From contig CAZDWC010000001.1 in the NCBI GenBank assembly GCA_964509075.1, forward strand, positions 124,001-188,000: DNA of 64,000 nucleotides, written 5' to 3'. The notes beneath the pieces are model-generated. The model was not told where the DNA came from. It was given only the letters and a program-made list of their open reading frames with translations, and did not search any database. Made by a program: the position numbers and the translations under genes. Origin of the DNA: UBA7239 sp964509075. GTDB taxonomy: Bacteria; Pseudomonadota; Gammaproteobacteria; Pseudomonadales; UBA7239. Shown here piece by piece: positions 30,252-37,569 of the stretch (the stretch's first letter is position 1; each line of letters begins with the position of its first letter).

Positions 30252-31391
30252 TCAGAAGCCTTCGCGTGTGGCGTAGCGATCGTAATGGAAACGCGCGCTG
30301 CCCAGCAGTTCGGCTGATACGCGAGCGCGTTTGAGGAACAGGCCGATGTCCAGTTCATCGGTAACACCGATGCCGCCGTGCATTTGAGTGGCTTCATTGC
30401 TGACCAGCTCGTAGGTGTCGCTGATCTTGGCCTTGGCGGCACTGATCAGTTGCGGGGCGTTGTCAGCATCTTTTTCCAGTGCATCCAGCGCCAGCATCAG
30501 AATGGATTTGCACATCTCGATTTCCGTATACATGTGCGCGGCGCGGTGTTGCAGTGCCTGAAAGGTGCCGATCAATACGCCGAACTGCTTGCGTTCTTTA
30601 AGGTACTGGGCAGTGCGTTCGAAAATTTCCTGCATACCGCCGAACATTTCTGCGGCGAGGCAGGCGCGGCCGCGATCCAGTGCCTTGTCCAGCGCAGCAA
30701 AGCCGTGGTGCAATTCGCCAAGCAAATGCGAGTCTGGGATAACCACATTGTTCAACGACAGGCGCGCGTAGTTGCGTGAGTCCACCAGGGAAGCACTTTC
30801 AGTGCTGACGCCAACCGCATTGGCATCCAGCAGGAACAAGCTGATGCCGTGGGTGTCGCCCGGGTTGCCCGCCGTGCGTGCAGCCACGACAAACAAGTCG
30901 GCGCCGCAGCCATCAATCACGCGCGATTTGCTACCGTTCAGGATAAATGTGTTGCCTTCATGCATCGCAGTGCAGGCAATGCGTGCGGGCTGGTGATGAT
31001 GCCCCTCGTCTACGGCCAGCGCGAGACGCTTCTCTGCAGCAACAATTTGTGGCAACAGAGTGCTTTTCTGTTCTTCGCTACCGGCATAAAGAATGGTGGA
31101 ACCCGCCAGCACCACAGAAGACAGCAGCGGTGATGCCACCAGTGTGCGGCCGAATTCTTCAAAACAGCCGGCGAGGCCCATACAGCCGAAATCAAAACCG
31201 CCGTAGGCTTCCGGGAAAATCATGCCGCTCCAACCGAGTTCTACCATGCTGTTCCAGACATCGCTGGAAAAGCGGACTGCGTTGTCGCTGCCGCGCAGCT
31301 CGCGAAATGCTTCGATCGGTGACTGGTTTTTGGCAAAGTCGCGCGCGGTATCTTTCAATGAGCGCTGTTCTTCGTTGAATGCGAGAGCCAT
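30252..31391 (-). CDS. acyl-CoA dehydrogenase, probable non-catalytic partner subunit
   Basis: The 379-residue product has the acyl-CoA dehydrogenase fold, with N-terminal MALAFNEEQRSLKDTARDF, middle-domain strands and the C-terminal helical part with QFGVLIGTFQALQHR and MHGGIGVTDE. At the position where isovaleryl-type enzymes have a catalytic Glu before Arg, this one reads ALDRGRACL, with no Glu. It also lacks the EGTSEIQ motif. Paired with the next gene, 13 bases upstream, it probably forms an alpha2-beta2 dehydrogenase, as known for steroid and cholesterol side-chain enzymes in actinobacteria. The substrate is unknown. Confidence 0.85.
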   Translation of the reverse strand: MALAFNEEQRSLKDTARDFAKNQSPIEAFRELRGSDNAVRFSSDVWNSMVELGWSGMIFPEAYGGFDFGCMGLAGCFEEFGRTLVASPLLSSVVLAGSTILYAGSEEQKSTLLPQIVAAEKRLALAVDEGHHHQPARIACTAMHEGNTFILNGSKSRVIDGCGADLFVVAARTAGNPGDTHGISLFLLDANAVGVSTESASLVDSRNYARLSLNNVVIPDSHLLGELHHGFAALDKALDRGRACLAAEMFGGMQEIFERTAQYLKERKQFGVLIGTFQALQHRAAHMYTEIEMCKSILMLALDALEKDADNAPQLISAAKAKISDTYELVSNEATQMHGGIGVTDELDIGLFLKRARVSAELLGSARFHYDRYATREGF

Positions 31392-31404
31392 GCGTAATGA
31401 TTCC

Positions 31405-32601
31405 TCAGCTCAGCACGCCGGGCATGCCCAGCGCACGTTTGGCGATGATGTTTAACTGGATTTCCGAGGTGCCGCCGGCGATGGTGTGGGTCTTGGCTCC
31501 CATCCACTCCAGCGTGGTGTTCAGCTCGGCTTCGCTGAAATGCTGGTGATCGCGCCAGCCCAGGCCTTGCTCGCCCATGATTTTCAGCAACAGTTCGAAT
31601 TTGCGTTTTTCTTCTTCGGTGCCGCAGTATTTGAAAATCAGCGCGGTGTTCATGTTGCCGGCGCCGTTGGTGAATTCGTCGATCATGCGCTGTTGGGTGA
31701 CATCAAACGCGCGCTTCTGTACTTCATGGCGGGCGATCGCATCGCGCAGAATGGCATCATCCACTTTGCCTTCGCTGTTCGTGCCTATGTAGTGCAGCGC
31801 CATCTCGCGCGGCTCGACATTGCTGCCGGTCTCGCCGCCGAGATCGGACATCATGTTGCGTTCGAATTCGAGTACGCGTTTGGCAACCGTCCAGCCGGCG
31901 TTGATTTTTCCCAGCGCATTTTTCTTTGGCACGCGCACGTTGTCGAAGAAGGTCTGGCAGAAGTGGCGCTCGCCAGTGATCAATTCAATCGGTTTGGCTT
32001 CGACACCGGCAGATGCCATGTCGAACAGCAGGAAGGTAATGCCGTCGCGTTTGGGGGCATCGGCATCGGTGCGCACCAGACAGTAAATCCAGTCGGATTC
32101 GTCGGCGTACGACGTCCAGATTTTGGAGCCGTTGATGATGAAATCATCGCCGTCTTCCACAGCGCGGGTTTGCAGACCGGCGAGGTCGGAACCGGCGCCG
32201 GGTTCGGAGTAACCCTGGCACCAGCGGATTTCGCCGCGGGCAATCTTCGGCAGGTGCTCGCGTTTCTGTTCTTCAGTGCCGAATTCCAGAATCGCCGGGC
32301 CGGCCATCCAGATGCCCAGGTTCACTTGCGGTGCGCGGCAGCCGAGCTTGCGCATTTCGGATTTGAAGATGCGTGTCTGTTCCGCATCAAAACCGGCACC
32401 GCCGTACTCTACCGGCCAGTCGGGTACGCAATAGCCTTTCTCGACGCAACGCTCGAACCACAGTTTGGCGTCGGCACTAGGGAACTTGATATGGCGTCCG
32501 CCCCACACCTGCTCTTCCTGTTTGGCCGGTGTGCGCAGCGATGCCGGGCAGTTGGCATCCAGCCACGCGCGAATATCCTGACGAAAGGCTTTGTAGTCCA
32601 C
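31405..32601 (-). CDS. acyl-CoA dehydrogenase, probable catalytic subunit
   Basis: This 398-residue flavoenzyme should introduce a 2,3 double bond into an acyl-CoA. It has YSEPGAGSDLAGLQTRA for FAD and substrate binding, the substrate-side KIWTSYADESDWIYCLVRTD, and the C-terminal AGGTSEIQLNIIAKR. The usual MCAD base (Glu in YEGTSEIQ) is replaced by Gly, but a Glu in VLEFERNMM occupies the alternative base position seen in isovaleryl and long-chain enzymes. It lies 13 bases upstream of the second dehydrogenase, so the two are co-transcribed. Confidence 0.9.
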   Translation of the reverse strand: MDYKAFRQDIRAWLDANCPASLRTPAKQEEQVWGGRHIKFPSADAKLWFERCVEKGYCVPDWPVEYGGAGFDAEQTRIFKSEMRKLGCRAPQVNLGIWMAGPAILEFGTEEQKREHLPKIARGEIRWCQGYSEPGAGSDLAGLQTRAVEDGDDFIINGSKIWTSYADESDWIYCLVRTDADAPKRDGITFLLFDMASAGVEAKPIELITGERHFCQTFFDNVRVPKKNALGKINAGWTVAKRVLEFERNMMSDLGGETGSNVEPREMALHYIGTNSEGKVDDAILRDAIARHEVQKRAFDVTQQRMIDEFTNGAGNMNTALIFKYCGTEEEKRKFELLLKIMGEQGLGWRDHQHFSEAELNTTLEWMGAKTHTIAGGTSEIQLNIIAKRALGMPGVLS

Positions 32602-32847
32602 GAATGGGCTCCTGGATAAAAAAATGCTGAAGCAGAATTCTTATGTTGCTGGCATGTATGCCGCAAAAGTTTAGAAAACCCTACCTACTTCACGGGTGTT
32701 CACTGGAAGCGCGTGGATTTTAACGGCGCAGCTGCCTGTTGGCGAAGTGGCAATTACCTATGGCGGCATTCGCGCGCAGGCGTGACAACATCGGGGTGAA
32801 TACGGGATAGTGCGCTGCACGTTTACTACTGTTTGCCGGAGAACACC

Positions 32848-33240
32848 ATGGCCGTCACCCGCGATCACATCACCGCTGCCCTCACTACCTATATCGAGAC
32901 TTACCGCGCCAAGGACAAAGCTGCCTGGCTTGAGCTGTTTGCGGACAATATCTATTTTGCCGATCCGGTCGGCAAGCCGCCGATGATCGGCAAAGACGCG
33001 ATGTCGGCTTTCTGGGAGCAGGCACACAATTCAGGCATGACCTTGATGCCGGAGCTGGAGCGCATCGTGGTCTGTGGTACTGAAGCCATCCTGCAATTCA
33101 TCATGCAGGTGCGTGATGCCAACGGCGGCGGCTTCGACCTGAAAGTGGTGGACAACTTCGAGTTTGATGAAGCTGGCAAGGTTGTGCGCCTGCGTGCTTT
33201 CTGGGATAAAAACAGCATGCTGCCGGTGGCCAGCGCCTGA
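32848..33240 (+). CDS. SnoaL-like/NTF2-fold protein, steroid isomerase-like
   Basis: The 130-residue product begins MAVTRDHITAALTTYIETYRAKDKAAWLELFADN and contains YFADPVGKPPMIGKDAM and FDLKVVDNFEFDEAGKV, the plan of the cone-shaped NTF2/SnoaL fold that includes ketosteroid isomerases. ATG 32848 has GGAGA five bases upstream; TTG 32833 is a weaker option. It is divergent from the paired acyl-CoA dehydrogenases, which fits a shared role in breaking down a steroid-like or branched acid, but this is inference. The fold also includes proteins of quite different function. Confidence 0.72.
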   Translation: MAVTRDHITAALTTYIETYRAKDKAAWLELFADNIYFADPVGKPPMIGKDAMSAFWEQAHNSGMTLMPELERIVVCGTEAILQFIMQVRDANGGGFDLKVVDNFEFDEAGKVVRLRAFWDKNSMLPVASA

Positions 33241-33251
33241 GCGCAGATCCG

Positions 33252-33284
33252 CAAATAAAATAAAAGCCGGGCACAAGCCCGGCT
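33252..33284 (-). terminator. hairpin with a U-tract only in the minus direction
   Basis: AGCCGGGC (33265-33272) pairs with GCCCGGCT (33277-33284) around ACAA. On the plus strand no T-run follows the stem. Read on the minus strand the same stem is followed by TTTTATTTTATTT, a good intrinsic terminator. It lies 24 bases after the SnoaL-like gene. It may act on both strands or stop antisense transcription. Confidence 0.5.
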
Positions 33285-33421
33285 GGCAGCGCTTCCGGTC
33301 TATAATGGCTGCCTTGGTTCATTGACCTTGTCCGTCTTTCTCCTTGATGCCCCCGCGCACATGCGCCCGTCCGGCGGCATTCTTTTTCTGGCGCACAGCC
33401 TTTTCAGCTTTTCGGAGTTTT

Positions 33422-34801
33422 ATGTCTTTTGCATCCCTCGGCCTCGCCGATGCCATCGTGCGCGCGGTTGCCGCACGTGGCTATGACCAACCTACCCCCA
33501 TTCAACAACAGGCCATTCCGGCCATTCTCTCCGGCGGTGACCTGCTGGCTGGTGCCCAGACCGGTACCGGCAAAACGGCTGCCTTTACCTTGCCTATCCT
33601 GCAGTTGCTCAGTGAAAAACCTGTGGCAGCGGCGCGCAAGATTCGCGTGCTGATTCTTACCCCCACCCGCGAACTGGCAGCGCAGGTGCAGGAAAGTGTC
33701 AGTGAGTACGGCGCGCATCTGCCACTGAAATCCATGGTGATGTTCGGCGGGGTCAGCATCAACCCGCAGATTGCCCAACTCAAAAAGCCGGTGGATATTC
33801 TGGTCGCTACCCCCGGCCGTTTGCTGGATCACGTGCAACAGCGCACGCTGGATTTATCCGGCGTGGAAATCCTGGTGCTGGACGAAGCGGATCGCATGCT
33901 GGATATGGGCTTCATTCACGATATCCGTCGCATCCTCAATCTGTTGCCGAAGCAACGCCAGAACTTGCTGTTTTCCGCAACCTTCGCCGATGAGATCAAG
34001 GCGTTGGCAGATCGTTTGCTCAACAACCCGGCCTTGATCGAAGTGGCGCGACGCAATGCAGCGGCGGAGACCATTGCGCAGAGCGTGTATCTGGTGGATC
34101 GCGAGCGCAAACGCGAATTGCTGACAAAGCTGATCCAGGATAACAACTGGCATCAGGTACTGGTGTTCACGCGCACCAAACATGGCGCCAATCGCCTCGC
34201 CGAGCAGTTTGAAAAAAGCGGCATTTCGGCGATGGCGATACACGGCAACAAGAGTCAGGGCGCGCGCACCAAGGCGTTGGCGGAATTCAAATCCGGCAAG
34301 TTGCAGGCATTGGTGGCGACGGATATTGCTGCACGCGGTATCGACATCAGTGAGCTGCCGCATGTGGTCAATTTTGAATTGCCTAATGTGGCGGAAGATT
34401 ATGTGCATCGCATCGGCCGCACTGGCCGCGCCGGTTCCGAAGGTGAAGCGGTGTCACTGGTGTGTATTGATGAATTCAAATTGCTGGCCGACATCGAACG
34501 TCTCATCAAACGCAAACTGGAGCGGCAGGTCTTGGCGGGTTTCGAACCGGACCCGCGCATCAAGGCCGAGCCGATTCCCAACGGTCGGTCGGGTGGACAG
34601 CGCAGTCCGCACGGCCAACGCGCGCCACAGCACCAGACTGCTTCACAACGTCAGGGTGCACCACAACGTCAAGCCGCGACAGGCCAACGTGCAGGACAGG
34701 GGCAGTCGCGATCTGCAGGGCAGAAGCCGAGAACTGCAGGCGGCAATGGCGGAAACAATCGCCGTGATGGCGGTAATACACGCTCGAACTTCAATCGTTG
34801 A
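33422..34801 (+). CDS. rhlE: DEAD-box ATP-dependent RNA helicase, RhlE type
   Basis: The 459-residue protein begins MSFASLGLADAIVRAVAARGYDQPTPIQQQAI with the Q motif, then Walker A AQTGTGKT (45-52), PTRELA, TPGRLLD, DEADRMLDMGF, SAT, ARGID and HRIGRTGRAG. The tail from about residue 375 is rich in Gln, Arg, Gly and Ser, typical of RhlE. It unwinds RNA duplexes, in relatives linked to cold growth, ribosome assembly and RNA decay. ATG 33422 gives the family start, and a longer in-frame reading is unlikely. A bidirectional terminator follows. Confidence 0.93.
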   Translation: MSFASLGLADAIVRAVAARGYDQPTPIQQQAIPAILSGGDLLAGAQTGTGKTAAFTLPILQLLSEKPVAAARKIRVLILTPTRELAAQVQESVSEYGAHLPLKSMVMFGGVSINPQIAQLKKPVDILVATPGRLLDHVQQRTLDLSGVEILVLDEADRMLDMGFIHDIRRILNLLPKQRQNLLFSATFADEIKALADRLLNNPALIEVARRNAAAETIAQSVYLVDRERKRELLTKLIQDNNWHQVLVFTRTKHGANRLAEQFEKSGISAMAIHGNKSQGARTKALAEFKSGKLQALVATDIAARGIDISELPHVVNFELPNVAEDYVHRIGRTGRAGSEGEAVSLVCIDEFKLLADIERLIKRKLERQVLAGFEPDPRIKAEPIPNGRSGGQRSPHGQRAPQHQTASQRQGAPQRQAATGQRAGQGQSRSAGQKPRTAGGNGGNNRRDGGNTRSNFNR

Positions 34802-34819
34802 TACTTGCTGTAGATACAA

Positions 34820-34847
34820 AAAAGCCGCGATCATTCGCGGCTTTTTT
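34820..34847. terminator. bidirectional intrinsic terminator
   Basis: AAAAGCCGCGA (34820-34830) and TCGCGGCTTTT (34835-34845) form an 11-pair stem with a TCAT loop. A run of T residues follows on the plus strand and a matching A run precedes it, giving U-tails in both directions. It separates the convergent rhlE and WS/DGAT genes. Confidence 0.9.
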
Positions 34848-34865
34848 GTGAGTGGTGAAAGCAAT

Positions 34866-36392
34866 TCAGGCTGATGCCTGTCCTTCTTCCAGTTTGTTGA
34901 TTTCCTCTTTTACTTCGGCAATCTCTTTCTTGAGTGCGGCCACTTCGGCTTTGGTCTTGTGTTTGACCACTTTGCCTTTTTTGAGTGCGGCAGCTTTCAG
35001 TTCCTCGAAAGATTTTTCCAGACATTCGCGATAGAAACCCGGATCCGGCATGATGTCGCGATCGCCGACGATGGTGATCGTCACCGTACCGCAGTAGCTC
35101 ATCACCAGATGGAACAAACCGACACCGGGTGTCAGCAGACCCACGCCGTGGTATTGCACCAGTTTTGCGCCGGAGCAGTACAGCGGGAACGGAGGTCCCG
35201 GCACATTGGAAATCACGGAGCTGATATTCACCGGCAGATGTTCGGTCAGCTTGTTGTCGATGTAGAAATTGATCAGGCCCTTGGTAAGGCGCGGTGAAAA
35301 AACACCGGCGAGTTTGAGAGCGTCAACCAGCGGCGTCTGTTCGCCAAACTCCTTGGCTTCGTCGGTGCTTTTGTGAATCGCGTGCAGACGTTCAATCGGA
35401 TCTTCTATGTTGGTGTGGATATTGGAAAAAATGGAACCGACCTGATTGTTTTCCTCGTTGTCGCCGCGGCGTGTGCGCATGTTCATCGGCATGATGGCTG
35501 ACAGCGAATCCAGCGGCAGTTCGTTGTGATGCTGCAGGTAGTGGCGAATGCCGCCAGCGATGACAGCCATCGCGACATCGTTCACCTTGGAGTCGGTGGC
35601 GTTCTTGATCGCCTTGAAATCTTCCAGTTCGAACAAAGCGGCTTCAAACACGCGATACGGGCCGACCGGGTTGTTGAAGCGAGTTTTCGGTGCGCGGATG
35701 TCGGGCATGGGCACGCGGCCGCGTGCGACATCCACCACGTTCTTGCCAATTTCAAAACCGGTTTTGTAGAGGCCTTTCACCAGATCGATGCTGTTGCGTG
35801 CGGTGTTGACGGTGCCGCGTGTCAGCATGTTGAAGGCGCTGGGTTGATGCTCGCCGAGATAGGTGGGTTCTTCTTCATCCAGTGAGCCGGGAATCGGTTC
35901 CAGATCGTGCAGTGCGGCCATGAACGATGAGCCGCCGGCGCCATCCACCAGCGAGTGGTGCATCTTGGTGTAGACGGCAAAGCAGTCTTTCGGCAGGTGC
36001 GGAATATTGTCGAGACCTTCAATGATGTAGGCCTCCCACAGCGGGCGCGACATGTCGAGCGGGCGCGCGTGAATGCGCGCAATCAGGATGCACAGTTGAC
36101 GCCAGTCGCCAGGCTTGGGCAGTGCGATGTGGCGCAGGTGGAATTCCATGTCGAAATTGTCGTCCTTGATCCAGTACGGGCGGTCATAACCGCCGGGCAC
36201 TTGTACCAGACGTGTACGAAACAGCGGCAGTTTTTTCAGTTTGCGTTCAAAACTCGCAATAACTTCCTTGAAGCGCACGGTGCCGCCGGGGGCGGTGGAC
36301 TGGTCGTAGATGCCGAGGCCGCCGATATGTTGCGGTGTGTTCGGATGCTCGAGGTTGATGAAGGCGGAATCGAGTATGCCCAGCTGTTTCAT
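34866..36392 (-). CDS. wax ester synthase/acyl-CoA:diacylglycerol acyltransferase
   Basis: The 508-residue enzyme makes wax esters or triacylglycerols from acyl-CoA. It begins MKQLGILDSAFINLEHPNTPQHIGG and contains the catalytic HHSLVDG (145-151) and the later NVPGPPFPLYCSGA and GLLTPGVGLFHLVMSY segments conserved in the family. The C-terminal 50 residues form a Lys/Glu-rich coiled coil. Together with the PHA-system gene at 11.2 kb it points to storage-lipid metabolism. The gene stands alone on its strand, divergent from the SGNH hydrolase. Confidence 0.9.
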   Translation of the reverse strand: MKQLGILDSAFINLEHPNTPQHIGGLGIYDQSTAPGGTVRFKEVIASFERKLKKLPLFRTRLVQVPGGYDRPYWIKDDNFDMEFHLRHIALPKPGDWRQLCILIARIHARPLDMSRPLWEAYIIEGLDNIPHLPKDCFAVYTKMHHSLVDGAGGSSFMAALHDLEPIPGSLDEEEPTYLGEHQPSAFNMLTRGTVNTARNSIDLVKGLYKTGFEIGKNVVDVARGRVPMPDIRAPKTRFNNPVGPYRVFEAALFELEDFKAIKNATDSKVNDVAMAVIAGGIRHYLQHHNELPLDSLSAIMPMNMRTRRGDNEENNQVGSIFSNIHTNIEDPIERLHAIHKSTDEAKEFGEQTPLVDALKLAGVFSPRLTKGLINFYIDNKLTEHLPVNISSVISNVPGPPFPLYCSGAKLVQYHGVGLLTPGVGLFHLVMSYCGTVTITIVGDRDIMPDPGFYRECLEKSFEELKAAALKKGKVVKHKTKAEVAALKKEIAEVKEEINKLEEGQASA

Positions 36393-36509
36393 GATTTGTT
36401 CTCTTCTGTCCGTGACGCCAAAGGCGCCATTATCAGATAAATGTCGTAGGTTGGCTAGCCGAATTTACAGACTAACTTGCGAGGCATGCCTCACAGCCGC
36501 ATGCCCGCG

Positions 36510-36532
36510 TACAATCGCTGCACACGATTGTA
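36510..36532. promoter_or_regulatory. perfect inverted repeat upstream of the SGNH hydrolase
   Basis: TACAATCG (36510-36517) and CGATTGTA (36525-36532) are perfect inverted arms separated by seven bases. The element ends 11 bases before the SGNH start, in the region shared with the divergent WS/DGAT promoter. It could be an operator for a dimeric repressor or an mRNA hairpin covering the start. A separate 12-base palindrome GAGGCATGCCTC lies at 36481-36492. Confidence 0.5.
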
Positions 36533-36543
36533 GATGAACTGGC

Positions 36544-37485
36544 ATGACACGTTGGTTACGAGTTTTGTTGCTGCTGCCTGCAGGTCTTCTCGGCATGGTC
36601 TTGCTGCTGGAATTGCTGCTGCAGCTGGGGGCGCTGGTGGTGAAGGATCAGGCACGGCAGGTAGAGGCGCGCTGGCTGACCGGCCACACGCGTATTCTGG
36701 CCCTGGGAGACTCCAATACCTACGGGTTCTATCTGGAGGCACACGAGGCCTGGCCGGCGCAGCTCGAGCAACAATGGAATAGTGCGCACCCTGATCATCT
36801 GATTGAAGTGCTGAATCTCGGTTATCCCGGCACCAATTCCTTTCGCGTGCGCGACAACCTGCCGACCCTGCTCGACAAACTGGCGCCGGATGTAGTGTTG
36901 GTTATGGTCGGTTTCAACGATTTCTGGACGCCGGTGGAGGATATCAACACGGGGGCTGCCAGCAATGCACTGGACACACTCAAACAGCACAGTCGACTCT
37001 ATCACCTGTATGTGATGTGGCAGCGCAGCCGCATTAAACAGGAAGACCTGGCTTTTGGTTCGCCTCGTCGCGTGGAAATGCAGGTGTTTGATCCATCCAA
37101 TCGCGAGCAGCATCTGGTGCACATGGATGGACAGGAACTCTACATGGGTACCCGTCAGGGTGAGCCGGCGCGCAATCGCCATGCGCTCGCTGACAATCTG
37201 GCGGCGATGATCAGCATGGTGCGCGCACGCGGTGCGCAGGTTTACCTGCTGACCTATCCCTCCAACTGGGGGTTTTACCCCGGTGCCAATCAGTGGTTGA
37301 AAAAGAGTTCAGGGCAAACCGGCACGCCGCTGATCGACATCACGCCATTGTTTGTTGCGCAGTGCAGCGAAGGGCCGCCATCCTGTCCCGGTCTGTTGTT
37401 TGGTGATGGCCATGCCACGGCGCAGGGCAATGCGCTGGTCAGTACCCGGGTCATGCAGGAACTGGCGCCGGTATTACTGCATTAG
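36544..37485 (+). CDS. membrane-anchored SGNH/GDSL hydrolase
   Basis: The 313-residue product has an N-terminal signal-anchor (residues 5-28) and an SGNH hydrolase domain: GDSN with the nucleophile Ser (about 57), GYPGTNS with the Gly block, GFND (about 124) and GDGHAT with the Asp-His pair near 285. The domain should face the periplasm and hydrolyse an ester, perhaps an acetyl group on a glycan or a lipid ester. Substrate is not evident. It is followed by 84 bases and then the multiheme cytochrome cluster on the same strand; I do not think it belongs to the cluster. Confidence 0.8.
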   Translation: MTRWLRVLLLLPAGLLGMVLLLELLLQLGALVVKDQARQVEARWLTGHTRILALGDSNTYGFYLEAHEAWPAQLEQQWNSAHPDHLIEVLNLGYPGTNSFRVRDNLPTLLDKLAPDVVLVMVGFNDFWTPVEDINTGAASNALDTLKQHSRLYHLYVMWQRSRIKQEDLAFGSPRRVEMQVFDPSNREQHLVHMDGQELYMGTRQGEPARNRHALADNLAAMISMVRARGAQVYLLTYPSNWGFYPGANQWLKKSSGQTGTPLIDITPLFVAQCSEGPPSCPGLLFGDGHATAQGNALVSTRVMQELAPVLLH

Positions 37486-37531
37486 CCGGGCGCTTTTAAA
37501 ACTTATTTTTGCTGGGGTATTCTGTTTTAAT

Positions 37532-37566
37532 AGCCCGCTTCGCATTGTGTATTAGGGAAGCGGGCT
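37532..37566 (+). promoter_or_regulatory. inverted repeat immediately before the cytochrome cluster
   Basis: AGCCCGCTT (37532-37540) and AAGCGGGCT (37558-37566) form a perfect nine-pair stem that ends three bases before the first ATG of the cluster. No independent ribosome binding site is visible downstream, so folding would hide the initiation region. The upstream 30 bases are A/T rich. Confidence 0.5.
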
Positions 37567-37569
37567 ACC

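Noticed and set aside
37486..37569. Search for an FNR or Fur site before the cytochrome cluster
   Set aside because: I found no TTGAT-N4-ATCAA or close variant in the 84-base gap. Only the inverted repeat noted above stands out.
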